Assembly: GCA_003342895.1 (NCBI GenBank)
Contig: PTFA01000005.1
Coordinates: 4,679,909-4,743,908, forward strand
Source of the DNA: Casuarius casuarius
Lineage: Eukaryota > Chordata > Aves > Casuariiformes > Casuariidae
Direction of reading: 5' to 3'
DNA length: 64,000 nt
In this document: piece after piece, positions 1 to 14,184 of the stretch
Position numbering within the stretch: position 1 is the stretch's first letter
How the letters are laid out: every line of letters begins with the position of its first letter
Made by a program: the position numbers and the translations under genes
The notes under the pieces: model-generated
Database searches by the model: none
What the model saw: only the letters and a program-made list of their open reading frames with translations
What the model was told of the DNA's origin: nothing

Positions 1-714
1 CAACATCATCTAGAAGAAATTTTACAGACTCATTAGGCAGCAAATTAACACTGTTTAGAAAAATTATAATGCAAATATGAAACATGCTAATCAGATACAG
101 TGAGTGAACTTGAATGTTCAGTTTAGCTAATTGAGCAGTTCTGCAGATTAAAGATATATATCCCATCCTTAGCTTTCTGGAGGTAGCTGGAGAGGAAATC
201 TTCACATATGCCTCAGATGCATGTTGCTTCTTTAGTGCCACCCCAGGTTTGAAGAGTCTCCAATAGCCTAACTCTGTGCCAAGTGAGGTCTGCATACCTA
301 CGGGAGCAAGGTTGCCTCCGCAATATGTGCTTTGGAATATGCATTTGTACCATTGGTCCAATCTTTTGCAGGGGACTGCCACAAGAAGTGCGGAATCCTT
401 TCATCTTAAAAGGAAGTCTTAATTTTCAGAGCTTTATAGGAAAGAGGCTTGAGCTCAGGAAAATGCTTCAGCACTTCCATAGTAATGGGAGGAATCAACA
501 GGGTTTTCATGGGAGGGAGTCAGGCTTTACAAATCAACGAGATATGTCCACAATATGCTGCAGGCAAATATGATCTCTTGGATATTTTGCAGTGGGATTT
601 TCAAATAGCTCTCTCCCAAAAAGCTACTGAAGAAACTAAGCTGCCAGAGAAAAAAGGAAATCCTCTCATGATTTAATAACTGATTAAAAGCTGGGAAAGG
701 AAGGGAAGAATGAA
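1..714. other. unannotated AT-rich sequence
   Basis: No gene or repeat is recognised here. Short open frames on both strands overlap each other, lack coding-like codon use and match no family I know. The ancient CR1 remnant begins at about 715. Confidence 0.5.
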
Positions 715-1635
715 CTCCTGTCTAAGTTTTCACAGAGGGTGGGCAGCACCAGTGGAGCTCCAGAGGGATCTGTGTTGAGATCCATACTATATCTAACCCA
801 TACAGTTATTTGGCAAAACAAGTGTCGAATGAGGTGACAAAAACTGATTATACTTAGGTCAACAGGGCAGTAAAATGCCCATGGAGAGCAGCAGAAAAAT
901 CTCGCAATACTAAATGATCAGGCAATAAAATGACAGATGAAATTCAGTGCTGATAAATGTAGAGTAATATCGATAGAGAAAGCCTGCCCTAAATACATAC
1001 TGATGGACTCCGACCTACATATCAAAAAAAAAGGAGGGAGGGGAATTGTAGCAGATAGTTCTATGAATATACTAGTTCACCATTCAGTAGTGGTAAAAAA
1101 GCAAATATTAGGAAATAAATAGAAAACAAATGAGGAAACTTTGTGCCATAGTATAAATCCACAGTATGCAAAAATCATGAAGAGCAAATGTATTTCTGGT
1201 TACTACATCTTGAAAAATGGATGCAGCAGAACTAGAAAAGGTACAGGCGGTAGTGATAAGAATGATCAAAGGTATGAATGGCTTCCATTCAAGGGAGATT
1301 AAATAAACTAGGACTCATCTGCATGAAAAAAGAGATAATAAAACTGAGTAGGATACAAGTCTGTAAAATCATCAGTGGCAAGGAGATGATAAATGAGGAA
1401 CCATTATTCGCTGTTTTTGATAACACAGAAATGAGAAGCCATCAATCGAAACAATCAGGAGGCAAGTTCAACCTAAATTATACAAATTCTTTTTTTTCCA
1501 TCCTTCAATTCACAAAATGTTATTAAACACCGAGATGGAGGCTTTGGCTTAGGAAGTTTTTGAAGCACATATCATTGGATCTGGGCCCGTAGACAAGGAA
1601 GAAACATAGTATATTTGCCCTGTTCTTATGCTTTT
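715..1635 (+). mobile_element. ancient CR1-type LINE remnant, + strand
   Basis: This is a decayed non-LTR retrotransposon of the CR1 clade, covering the C-terminal part of the reverse-transcriptase ORF and some 3' UTR. Seen in the sequence: a frame at 937-1,122 reads MKFSADKCRV, close to the family pattern MKFNVDKCKV, and further on reads GIVADSSMN and VVKKQILGNK, in the order expected for the CR1 C-terminus. A second frame at 1,278-1,526 reads RLNKLGL and VCKIISGKE, which follow in the same order. About 1,560-1,635 resembles the 3' tail of old amniote CR1s and contains a TGTTCTTATG motif. Stops, indels and a 3' deletion make it non-functional. Its divergence is far greater than that of the CR1 at 15.3 kb, so it is much older. 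The family match is from memory; the exact subfamily is unknown. Confidence 0.85.
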
Positions 1636-1639
1636 TCCA

Positions 1640-4600
1640 TAAGAATCCACAGCTGGACACAGCTGGAGGAATTCTACTGTGCTAAAAGGGCTTTTGGCCT
1701 GACTTTTTAGAGCCGGGCTTTTCTTACATAGCCACNAGACATCAGTAAGGGCTGTAATAATGAAATTAGGTAAATTTGCAGACTTTCCAGAACAAGAGCT
1801 TTTGTCCTTACTGCTCAGGCTCAGACTGAACTTTTCCATCCTAATATGTCTGGCTTACGTGGTGAAGGCTTTCTAGTGTTTTACTTCTAGCATTTAGGAC
1901 TTTCCAGATAACTGCTAAAAGAGAGCTAAAATACTCTTGCAGCATAGATTTCAGTTTTGTTTCTAAAGAGGAGCTAGTCTGGAGTTAAGACTGAAATTAT
2001 GCACTGAGGAGGTGAAAACACTAACAGATTTAAGTGTTTAAATTCACTACTCCATGTTTTTAGACTTTCTTTTATATATATACATATAAAATCTTTTTCT
2101 TAACTCTTCTATGCAACCCCAGCACTATTCCTGTATGCTTCCTGGTAAACTTTTCNGGGGCAAGATTTACCACAAAGGGCTGCAGAGAGCTAAGGCTCCT
2201 CCATTCACCTTGCCTACTTTGGTGTGGGATCTGTGTCACATGCAACAGAGAGGCTGTTCTTTCCTCCACCATCAGCCCATCTCCTAATTTGAAAAGAAAG
2301 CAGAAGTCTTACAAAAAAACGTAGCTACTATATATAGCATGCTAAAGCCCAGACATCCTGATAATTCATCCATGAACCCTGACAACTGGAGTCATCACTG
2401 AGCCATATAATTTAGCATCAGAGGCACAATAGGTGATCATGAGTAACCTGCCAGTAACCCACATGCAGGTGCATGGCAAGAAAGAAAATAAACAGAATTA
2501 ATGAAACAGGCTTCTATTTTTGGCTTCTGTCATTAGTTATAAATGGGATAATAGATGATCTGTGTTGGAAAACAGCTTGTCAGTACATGTTACGTAGTTT
2601 TCAGAACTGCTGTTTAAAAGGGCATTACTAATGCTGCTACTAGATATGAGGAACTACTAAATAATTCCACAGAAGCAGTGTAACGTTATTAGGAAATAGA
2701 ATATGATCTTACTCCAAGATGGCATTACACTTAGCTTTAGGACATCGCTCAACTCTGGGAAATGATAATGTTACAATGATTTCTTGATCCATGAATCTAT
2801 TCTTTGTACGTATACAAAGCTGTCTTTATTTTAGTGACAGAAGTTATTGCTCCTTTTAGCACTGTAGACAAATCTCAGGAGGAAAGAAAAGCTGGATTCT
2901 CTCCTGACAAACCTGTCTTCCAGAGAATTGTTAATTAATCTCAAGCGATGATGGTAGAGTCTGCCTTCAGTCACAAATGAACAGTTTGGGATTATATAAG
3001 TTTTATGGNTCACAGAATCATTATTACTGGTGATGATGAACTAGACAGAAAGCTGCTGGGCTTTTATAACCGAGGTTGTTTGTAGAGCCGACGCTTAGAA
3101 AAATCCACCCACCCCCATGACTGAGTTGCTATGGAGGTTTCTAAGAGAGAGCAAACATGGAACTCAGATTGATATTTCTCTTTTTAAGACTGGAAGAATA
3201 GTTGAAGTCCAAATGAAATCAAAAGCAATCTAAGAAGATTCTCCCAGATTATATCTAATTCTCCAAATTATCTTTAATTCAAAATCTACTATCTGAGTTG
3301 CCACTAATTTTGGTCACCACATGGTTAGTCCCTGGAGACTGCTTTACCCATCAGCTGACTCTGGGCAGCTGTTGAATTTTCCTGATGTCAGAAGACCAAG
3401 GTGTCCTGAAAGTGCAGTGTCTGAGACAAAGCAGAATAAGAAAGAAATCCTAGCCTTCCATCAGAAGTAAATGAGTGGAAGGAAACAACAGAATTTAGTA
3501 GCTCATTTTCCTCTCCTTAACTTTCCTCTTCCACTTTTTCATTTGAAGAGAAGCCAACAAACACTTGGATTTCTCTCCCATGTACGTTCGTGGTATTGAG
3601 ATACAGACTCTGTTTCTCGTTCAGTGATCCCCTAATACTCACCTTCACCATTCTATATTGCTAGGAGAGTATTTGCCCCTTAACATATGGCTCTAGTTTT
3701 GCTTTAATTTATTGGCAAACAGCTATTATTTGGTTGTTTTTAAAAGTTATTTTTATTACCCTTCAGAAAGGTCATGTATGGTTATTCCCATCATTCTCCT
3801 CAATGCACACAAGTGGCTAAGAACTTAGGCTTCTTCTGAAAAGTAGCACTTCAATTTTAATTCATTCAAACTCAGAAGGAAAGAAGAGAGTATTTGCAAA
3901 GGCAAAGCATAGCTCTAAGGTAGCTACTCTGCTGTCAGGACACAGGCTACTCCTGCTGCTGCTGTACAGCGCTCTGATGTTATGCTGCATTGCATGATGT
4001 AGATAATGCCAGTGATAGTCTAAAAGCTTTCTAGTGTCACAACATGTTTTGATTTTACTTTTTGACTCTAAGGGCTAATTGTTATTTCTATCTGTAATTC
4101 ACCTTTTTTTGAATGAGTAGAAGTTCACTTTTATGCAAATGGCTTCTACAACATTAAGTACCATTTAAGCCTTTTGTGCAAGAGTTTAAAGGCATCTGAA
4201 CTCAAAAATGGAATTTAGGAGTCTAAATGCATTAAAAATCCAGCCTGTCTGGGCTGAAGTTGCTAAGAAAATATGCATGTTCACTATGAAAATTCATAAA
4301 TTCCTTAGCATGTTTCAGAAAGTGTGCTCTTTATATAAAGCTGATTAAAGAAGCCTATTACATGAAATCCTAGGTTGGAGAGCCAATCTTAAGGTCTCGG
4401 TGCATACAGTTTGTCATCTGAAAAAGGAAACAGACATAAAAGATGCTTTATGTTTTGGATTCACTTGCAATTTTCTTCCCTTCGCTTACAGTATGAGATG
4501 TTTCATGTGAGGTGTCCTGATATCCCATCTTTGATAAAATGGAACAGGATAGGTGAATGGCTTTGGAAAGTTTTCAAAAGCATTGAAGAACCATTTGTAC

Positions 4601-7600
4601 ACTACCGTTTTAGCAAGAGTCATCGTCATTCTTCCTGTAACAAGGAAGACTGGCATACAATACGCTCCTGCTCTCCCTAGGGCAATGGCTACCTAATGGC
4701 ATTTCTCTAAGATGTTTTTAATGATGCTACGCAGCTAACCTTGCACTCAGTCCTTCCCTGCAGGCATGAGACCAGAAATAACACCAAGGTGCAGAGCGCA
4801 TGTGATCCTGCTTTGAGTTTATGAGCCTTTTAGTGGAGCCCAGAAACCAGGCAGCACAGTATTCTTTTAGTGTAGGTAACTGAGAATTAACATTTATATG
4901 TATCTTAAGCTTGGTTAGTTGGCCTCTACTATATTTATGTCATTTCTTCAGACTTTTATTCCTGTGTTACATCACTGGGGGCTTTTGCAAGCAATTGAGG
5001 CTATGCATGGCCTCATTCAAGATTTCTGATAACAGTAGCCCAATGTAAGAAACAGAGTGGCCATTATGCAACTTCTTTAGTCAAAAAAAAATCTAGGAAA
5101 ATCCTCACCTGTGAATTTAGCATACATCACTGAGGGGTTTGACAGACCACATCTATTCTCATCCTGACTGTAAGGTCAAGAGCAACAGGAAAGAGAAGGC
5201 AGTGGAGCAGGAAGACACCATCTGCAGTCTACATGACTGCGCAACAACAATCTCTTCACGTGAGCTATTCACTAAGGCAAGCTGGAATGGAAACCTGGTT
5301 CCTTGGAACAAAAATCTTTCCAGATCTCAAAATCTGGCACAGCAGCTCATCGTTGCTATTATTACTTTTTTCATTGTTTTCATTGTTGTGCATGCAATGT
5401 GTTCTCCATGGGTGATGCAGTTGTTACGCAGTGAAGGTTGAAACTACATTTCAAGTCAAATCTGTTTTCTGATTTCTCAAGAGGACATATACAAAAAATC
5501 ACCTTAAACAGGAAACCAGGTTTGAGATGGGACCGAGGCACCTACTTTTTCCTTTCGAAATTTGCTGGGCATGAGGTTTCTAAATGTTTGTGATATTTTA
5601 AATACATAGGTGTTCCTTTTTTAATCTCTTTATCACCACCCATAGTCCTTCAAGAAATCCCTAAAACAAAACTAATATTAGAAGCAAAACCCCATGTAAC
5701 CTGTCCTCAGCCTTCACATTTCTATTATCTACACCCAGAAAAGGACATGAAGAGGGAGAGACAAAGAAAACAAAGAGCAACTTACCGTTACTTCCCCAGC
5801 AGAGATCATGTGCTGAATGGTGAAATTATAAAAGTTACTAATAGTTTCTTAATAATGGTAAAATACTGAGGATCTGAAGCCCCCTGGGCTTGTTCACATA
5901 AGGAAGCATGAAAAGGGGACAAATAGTCTAATTTCCCCCCTCACCCCCAAACTGCAGTTCTTTGTCTATCCTTCTCCCCTTCCTCAGTTCCCTTAAAGTG
6001 CTCTATAGCTCTCCACTAGCAGCAAAACCATACAGTGGTACAGATGGATATAGTTTGCAGGGAAAAATTGCTATTCTCAGTGCCTTCACTCTATGCATCA
6101 CTGAGGTACATCAAAATTATTCCTTCTCTTTTTCTGTGCTCCTACCAAGCCACAAATGCACAGCAAAGTAGTCACTTCACCTGCTTCCCAATGCTGCTTC
6201 ATTGCATTTCTTTAATGGCTTCTTTCTCTTTGCTATCATCATAGATCATAGATNCTTACAACTTGTTGGCTTTCACTGGTAGAAAGGCCTCACAAGTGAG
6301 AAAAAAAAGGAAGGGAAAAATCACTACTCTTAATCAAAACAGAAACACGTGAAAAGTCATGCTCTCCCTCATTGCCACAATCCCTCTTCCCATGTTTCAG
6401 CCCAGTTTCTTCATTAGTCTATTCTGATTCTTTTCAATTCTGCCACAGCGCCTGCCCAGAAACCCACTTTCCTCTCAGTCCTTCCCATTATATTAATGTT
6501 TCTCCATTTAACCTAGTTCTTAGAGCTTGTAGAGTTCCTCAAGCATGAAACCATAGAAGGAGGGAAGGATGCAAACCTCTGACGGTTTGTAAAAAAGAAT
6601 AGTAGGACCAGTAGTTACAGTGATGAGGTTTATCCACTGCAGATTGGAGGAAAAGAGGCAGCTGATTTTCCCCGAGTTGTTCTCCTCCTCTTTACACAAA
6701 TTACTTTTCTGAGATTCTTGTAGGGGTGTGTGTTATTAGATTCCCTCCTGTTGAAGTTGGAAAGTCAAGAAAATCAAGAGTGAAGCAGTTTTGCTCCTTC
6801 ATATAAATGTTCATCAGCCTCTTGTGTCATGCCCTGAACAGAGCATAAGGAGATAACCAAAAAAAAAGAAGAAGTCAACAAAACCTGGTGCTAACAGAAT
6901 ATTAGAACTCAAAATTGCATCCACAGGAAAGGTTTAGCTGCCTTTCTAGAATGATAAATTTAAAAACAAGCTGATAGTGGTACATACAGAAGCACATCAA
7001 AGCCCCTTTCTTGAAAGTTATTGTATGTTTTCAAGGTCTTCAGCCTACAGCTGTGGAGGGGAGCTTTTTTTCCAACCAAAAAGGCAGTTTTGACAGAAAT
7101 ATTTTCAATTCATATTAGATTTACTGAATTGTTTCAGTTAAAGTGCCAAACAAAGACAAATAAGAGAAAATGTGACTCTTTCGTTTTATATTCTCAAACA
7201 TTTCAGGGTTTTAAATTAAAAGAGATCTTTTGATAATTATGAGACAAAATATCTCTTATCAAAAATATTTTTTTACTTTGCAATAGTCTTTTTAATTTTT
7301 ATTTCTTTTATTGTGCCAAAATAGCTCAAAATCCCCAACCACTACACAAAATATTTTGTTCCCTCTAAAATGAATATTTTCTGACTTTTCAATTAGCTGA
7401 ATTTTGAGGCGGGGGCACTGAAATTTAATGTAGAAAAAAGTTACTTGCATAGGATTGCATTGAGACTCACAGTGTTAGTCAGTGACGTTCTCCCTGGTTA
7501 CCTTCATGAAGAAACATAAAAGATTGGAGCCAATTTTTATTTTATTTTTTTTTAATCTCATCATTTTACAGTTAGAGCCAATTATGAAATGAAAGCTCTA

Positions 7601-10600
7601 CAGGGACCAAATTCTTTAAAAAGGAAGCCTTATCCAAGATAATTTGGCAACAAACAGATACAAAGTAAAGAACACTGTATTCTGCTTTGTTATCAAATAC
7701 GGATAGGATCAGATAAAACCTTAGGATGTATTCTCAATGCATAAATCACTTTATTCTAGGCTGCACTACATTACCCTAAATATTTAGCCACATTCATGCA
7801 ACCTCACCCTCTGATGATGTTTACGATTACAACAAAATGGAAATACTATTTTAAAGATCAGAGCACAGACTATTGGCAAGACAAGTAAACTTGGGGGGAA
7901 CCGTGGAGAAATAAATATTCTTGGAGTTTCCATACAGTGCTTTAACTTTGATCACAGAGATCAGTGTTCTACTGGAGCAGTAAACTGGGAATAGCTTGAA
8001 ATATTTATTTTAAATGGAACAAGAAAAAATCTCCCATAACATGTACTTGCAAGTTTATTTGAGGGGGAATACATCATAAATACTAGTTGATGACAAACTC
8101 TTTAATTAACATGCCATGTCTGCTTAGGTACACAGCAGCAGAAAATTAGGTAGCTTTTACATATTTAAGAGGCTGGAATATTAATCAGGCAAGAGATTAT
8201 TATTATCAGTCCAGAAAGGATGCAGGCAGAATAGTTAAACACAGATTAGCCAGAATACATTCCCCAGTGTAAATCAGACTACAAACACATCCGTTTCACA
8301 GCTGAACAATATTTATGGTACCAGATCCTCCTTCTGTTCAGCATGGCAAATGGGATGGACAAGTAGGTCTCTCTGAGGCTAAGGCAAGATTCTTGCCTGT
8401 TCAAGCCCTGACTGGTCCTGGAGTCCTCACCCATCAGAAACTCCCAATTAAACACATCTCTGTAGTCCACCTCAGGGACCAGAAGTAGGTTAAACATGTT
8501 CTGTGTTCTCTCTAGATCATCTCCAGGAAGCATTAAGCATGACTCAAGTCTGAGGGACTTCTTAAAGGCCATCCAGGCACTAAAAGTTTGTCTGAAGCTC
8601 TGGGATAGGAACCATAGCAGGACATACTGCTCCAGCCCTCTTCCATTGTTCCAGGAGGAAAGAGATTAATTACCTCAGTGGTTCTGGCGCTGCTGGACAA
8701 ACTGCCTATACTCTAAGCCCCAGACAAATTTTTTACTTTCTGTCAAAAAGGACAAGCACCCTATTGAAACTCTTCTTGGCTAGTGAGCACACAAGAAATC
8801 AAAACACCAAGAAAGTAGCACTCTTCTCTCCTCTGAGCAGAGGACAAGCCTCACATGATGGATGGTAACTGCATTTCTGAGTCTAGAACTGGACCGCTGC
8901 AGAAATCAGTAATAAAAGTGTCCAAGAACAAGTCAAGAACAGAGCAGTTTCAGACAGCTCACAAGGTACCATAAACTCTGCCAGCTGGCGATTGCCCTAA
9001 GATCCCATCCACTGCTGGAAGTAGTGGATACGCAGCACACTTTGGTCATGATTTGCCTTTGACTTTCTCAGGATGGGCACTTCTGTTACATAGCAGGGCA
9101 AGAGACACGGTGTAAGCACAACTCCTTGAGGACAGCTATTGACTTCTATACGTGGGAGAGCCTGCACTGCAGAGGATCAGGGCAAAGGGAGTAAGATGGA
9201 CTGTGAACATGTAGTCTTGCCACCCCTTCCTGGGAATATTGAGTACAAGGGGGAAATGNGGTCATAGATTCCACCATAAAAGGTAATTGCTCTGGCTGTG
9301 AAGAGAGAACAATGTGTAATTAAGCTATTTATTTTCCTTTGTCTTCAAAAAGCTTTTCATCCCTAGCTTTTGAGAGGCACAGCCCTCCTCAAATAGGTAA
9401 GGATTTGCTTTGGGGTTTTTGTTCATTTTGTTTTTGGTTTTTTGTTGTTTTTTTTTGTTTGTTTTTTTATTGGAAAGTAGCTAATGTTTCTGCTAAGCAG
9501 TTAGGAAGCATCCAGCTGTTAAAAGCCTTTAATTGGTGAGTCTGCACTTTTTCAGCCCCTAGGGGGTTGGTGAAAACTAAATAATCTCCTCTTTTAGAAA
9601 TATCATCTTCTAATAACTGCAGATGTTATTGAAATCAAGGTGAAAACAGATCATGGTAACTTACTAAAACTACCAATAATGGAGTAGTTAGGCCTTCATC
9701 TGTGAAGCTGCTGGGATATTCAGAATTTTCCATGTTGCAATCCAACAATTGGCCACTATCTCAATTTGGCACTTCATGTCTACCCTGGCCAGTGTAAGGC
9801 AGAGTACAGGAAACTTATTTCTGCCTTCAGCTCCAGAGAAGCCCATAGCTCCGGCCCTGGGGAGCACCTTGGTCTGCCCTGCACAGGGAGTCAGTGTCCG
9901 CATAGGAAGGCAGTGATTTGCTTGAGTCAGGTTCTCGTACAGCTCCAGATCGTTCCCACACAAGGATAAATGAGATAAGTAGATCAAGTAAAATTAAAGC
10001 ACCTGATTACAGTGTTTTCTGGGTTATAAAGAGATAAAACCACAAAACACATTAATAACCTTGCTCCGTTCAGCTGACAGGTCAGGATGTGTCCCTCAGG
10101 TAACTGCTCAGCCCTTAAGCTACAAGTGTATTCCAGTAAGTTTTATCTCTGTCAGGACAGAGCTTCGTAGCCCTGTCTGTCCTTTACTTTGAATCTAGCT
10201 CACTATTTGAACACTTGTTTTATGAGAGCTGTCAGGGAATGCAAACAGTGTCTCAGTAGGTATCTGTGGAGAGTTTATTGCTACCTGGTAGATTTAAAGG
10301 ATGTCTCATTAACTCCTTTTTTTCCCCTAGTAATATGTAGGACCTGTGTATGTAATTGTATTTATGTAATGTGCTACTGTTTAGCATTGGGAGGTTGCTA
10401 TCGGAGCACTCTGGCATTTATATGAGAATCCGTGATGAATTAAGAGGGTTCCTGAAGCATTGGCTCCTTCATACTTCTTTGCTTCCTTGTCTTTGGAAAT
10501 CAGCTGCACTGTGACCACGAATGTACATTTTTGTAAATCCTTTAGCATCCTGCAGTAGTTTGCCTTTCACTTTTCCCACCCTGCTCCTCCTGTCCCTTAC

Positions 10601-10730
10601 CCAGGGAGGCATTCCTATCAACCAAGGAACTGGTTAGGCAATGTATCTGACAGATCCATCGGTGGTTCATAATGCCAAAGCTTTGGGCTTCCCATGGACA
10701 CCACAGGACAAACCAGTAGCACATAAATAA
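1640..10730. other. 9-kb unannotated stretch
   Basis: I see no gene or clear repeat here. The reading frames are short and overlap on both strands. A T-rich tract with G-T interruptions lies at about 9,410-9,475 and may be a decayed poly-A tail or simple sequence. The minus-strand frame at 8,279-8,572 has no recognisable domain. Confidence 0.45.
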
Positions 10731-10774
10731 CTTGGCAGCTGGGGTCTCTCCATCTCTTGGTTTTAGTGTATCTA

Positions 10775-10885
10775 ATCAGTTCTGTCACATTTCCTATCTG
10801 TAAACTAGGGATCCAAATTCTATCAAGGCATATTAGAAAATTTTTAAATTAATTAAGACAAAGGACATAAGGAAGTGAAAAGTGT
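10775..10885 (+). mobile_element. possible MIR/CORE-SINE tail, + strand
   Basis: The run from about 10,786 contains CATTTCCTATCTGTAAACTA, then GGGAT and an AT-rich tail ending in AATTAATTAAGACA. This follows the order of the conserved region of MIR-type SINEs (TTTCCTCATCTGTAAAATGG, then GGATTAAAT...AATTAA). Only the 3' half is recognisable. The match is from memory and the copy is very diverged, so chance similarity cannot be excluded. Confidence 0.45.
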
Positions 10886-10889
10886 AATA

Positions 10890-13415
10890 TTTCACAAGCG
10901 CTGCCTTTCTCAAATGCTTCTTACGTCAACACTGCTGAGTTTACAAATCAAAATGTAATGTCACTAACTGCCAGTGTTGCAAAGCCAAACCAGGGTAGAA
11001 AATCGAACTGCATTCTTTCTTCATTGTCAGAAATAGAAGTTCTGCAGTCAGAGCTGAGCTGACAAGTTTATTAATGGTGTGTGAAGCAAAACTGAATCCA
11101 GCTCAGCCTTCCATGGCTGTACTGGCTCTGCAATGCAAACAGTAGTAAAATCATCATTGCATTTTATTATTAAAGAAAACAGATGCAATTCAAAGAAACA
11201 GAGGAAGTCGATACATTGAGTATGATGGTACCAGCTTCTACAATCCCTCTGCTTGCTATAATCACATTTTAAGTAATAGTTTGTGTGTGTGTTTAATTGT
11301 TTTTGTATTTATATAGAAATAAAATGAAATCTGATCACATCTTTTCGTTGGAGAGTGAAGTTGCATTTATAATAGCCTTGGAAGAAAGCAAAAAGGCACT
11401 CTGGAATAGCTGAACAATAATGACACAAAATCAGAGACTGNAACAAGAATTTAGCATGCTGAGAAACTGGAGAAACATCCAAATGGATGATCTTAATCTT
11501 TAGGAAGCAGGAAGCCACAAGAAAGCTGTAAAGTTAAAATATAAAATTAGAAAACTCTTTTAATTGGACTAGGTATGAGAAAGTCTGCACATGCAGGTGA
11601 AGGATTATGGTTCNTAAGTTTGAGATTTCTGCAATAATATGTATAAGAGAAAGATACGAATAGCATTCCTTGAAAAATGCTGCCAAGATTTACTATACAA
11701 CATAGTCTGTTTTCCTATCTCTTATTTATGATGATGTATTTAGACCTAACTTTGGAAAGGAAACCTTATGGAATTATTCTTCTCTTACTCTCTTTCCTTG
11801 GATTTATCTGTGAAACAGGGCAGCGAGTATGTCAACGGACATTTCCTACACAATAAAAAAGTTGTAAAGATTAACCCCTTAATAAGGAAATCCCATCTGT
11901 TTGCTTGTTATTGGAGAAACAGTAGCAGACCATGTGGATTCAGAGTTTTGCATTACAAAACACAATATTTAAAGGATTAGAGTATCATTTACAGATTGTT
12001 TTAAAAAGGGAGGCTGATGTTCTGAAAGGAATACACTAGATAGTACTAAACTTAGTCTCCCTAAATAAATGTCATACTGTGCATAAATAACTTGGATGAC
12101 ATCCAAGTATAAAAGAACAGTAATGGTATTTGTACTAAGCAAATCATAAATGAAATCCTGGCCTTATGGAAAAGTCCTGACACTGATTTAAGTGGAACAA
12201 AGATTTTATGCATGATCAGAGGTAAGAGGGAGGGAGCCTTTTTATATTTACATTATTCTGCACTGTGATTTTGCTTCAAATGGAAATCTTTCATGCTCAG
12301 AACTATGTCCCTTTCCAAAAGAAAGGGTACTATTTTGGGGTCAAGCTCCCATAGAGCTAGTCCTCCAATCAAGATGATCTTTCAATTATTTATTAATGGA
12401 CGGCATACTGTTAGTCTTACTTTCGCAAATACCTTTGGTTCATTATGTTACTGAAAATACTAGACTGTGAACAGAAACATGCTCAGGGAATGTAAGGTCC
12501 TACGTGCCATTATTCTTTTTTCCTACCAATCACTAATTCTTTCCGATTAAGAGCTGATCAGGGAATGTCTCTCCTGTTAATCCCCTATGTTAGAATCAAA
12601 GACATCAGAAGCTGCAAAAGTAAATACAGCTCAATATTTACCTGCTTATTACTTGTTTAGGTTACAGTAGTGACCATGAAGTTTCCAGACAGAAAGAATC
12701 ACAGACCACAGTTCAGCAGTTCAGTAAATCCATATTTAGGGCTCCTTGTGCTGGTGAATGAAAAGTAATACTGCCACAAAGTGTTCTACCACCTTAAATT
12801 AGCCCTGCTAGTTGAAATTTGTTCATTAACTTCGTACCTATGTTTATTTTGGCAGACCAGGTACACAATGCCTACGTCATTCTAATATTATGCTAGATCA
12901 AGTACTGCAGCTTCTTCCACAGCTGACATTACAGCAAAAAGTCAGCTTAAACACTGTACTGTGTGTTCTTCCATATGAAATTCAGTCATATACCCACACC
13001 TTATTTGGATCAGATTTATTTTGGTAGGAAATCCTGCAGTGGCTGATCAGATATTCATGACTNTGAATCTACAATAACTATCGCTGCTGCAGACAATGTT
13101 TGGCATTTGCTGGGAAGATCAAGAGGCCAGAATGAAGCCTCCAAGTCATTTGCAGCAAGGTCATGTCAAACACCAGAAATGCACAGAATAGCACCAGTAA
13201 GCAAGCTACTGTCAATAGGCTGCCATCACCTAAGGACTGCCAGTCTCTGGGACTTCCTCCCTACCCTGGTAAAATACTCTTTGCTGTGTATTGCCCTTCA
13301 AGAATATGATCAAAGATAGATGGGCTTGGAGAGGTCTGCAAGTGTAATCCCTCCTGTCCCAGGCAGGTGGATCCACAGTTATTCTCATAACCAAAACCTA
13401 ATCCATCTCTGCTTT
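10890..13415. other. unannotated stretch
   Basis: No gene or repeat is recognised. It holds a short (GT)n run near 11,282 and isolated ambiguous bases. The frames are short and incoherent. Confidence 0.45.
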
Positions 13416-13419
13416 TAAA

Positions 13420-14180
13420 GGAATAAGGTACTTGTCTGCTCAGCTGCTCTAGGAATAAGGTTCCTGAAGCTCACCATTCTCACAATTAGCAACCCTTTTG
13501 AATGGCCAATTTATCCACATCTGTTCTTGTGCAATTATAATCCTTTAGCTCAAATGACATTCCCCTTCTTTCTTGCTTTTACCATAAAATGTATTTAAAG
13601 AGAACAGTCATATCTTCCATCTGTTTCAGTTCTGATAAGCTGAAAAAACACCAGCTACCTCAATCTTTTCTGACAGAATAAGCTTTCCATCCCTCTGCTC
13701 ATCCCTTTGCTCATCCCACAGGCCCTATTCACTCTAGTTCATACTGAACCTTTCCGGGTTGGGGTGACCAAGCTCATTGTATACAGCACCCCACAGGATG
13801 TCCTGCTAGTGCTTTCCAAGTAGCATGCATCTTTGCTAAATATTCCCTGCCTGCAGCCCTTACAGACTTAATTTTATCTCTTCAGAACCGCATCACCCTG
13901 GTGGCTAACAGCCAAGTTTTAGTCGACCAATGCACCCAGATTCTCCTTCTGTTCTCTTGGTTCCAGTTGACAAGACCGAGCTTGTAGCAGAGGTTCTTAA
14001 TATAAGCCCATCTACATATAACTTTACACTTTGCAGTGTTAGCTGCACTTTGTCCCATTTTTATTAGTCTCGTTAACAAGGTCAACCATTACTTTTTGCA
14101 TTTTGATAAACTTTATCAATATTGATACCTCCCACTGTGATGGTGTCAGCAAATTTCATAAAAGCACATTCCCACTCTGC
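13420..14180 (-). mobile_element. ancient CR1-type LINE remnant, minus strand
   Basis: This is a second very old CR1, inserted antisense to the window. On the minus strand a frame at 13,882-14,085 reads AKCKVI, then NLCYKLG, in the order seen in the CR1 reverse-transcriptase C-terminus (KCKVM...NFSYKLG). On the + strand, GGCCAATTTATCCACATCTG (from 13,504), TTTAAAGAGAACAGTCATAT (from 13,594) and the ATCACCCTGGTGGCT...AGTCGACCAATG segment (13,892-13,932) follow the antisense order of the 3' part of old amniote CR1 elements. From about 14,125 to 14,175 the GTGATGGTGTCAGCAAATTT motif continues it. Frameshifts and stops throughout make it a fossil. The 3' terminus proper is not seen. The young CR1 nearby has the same orientation but is far less decayed, so the two are separate insertions. 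Confidence 0.82.
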
Positions 14181-14184
14181 TAGA

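Noticed and set aside
6238..6256. ATCATAGATCATAGAT, similar to a CR1 terminal repeat
   Set aside because: The unit is not the CR1 octamer and no CR1 body lies on either side.
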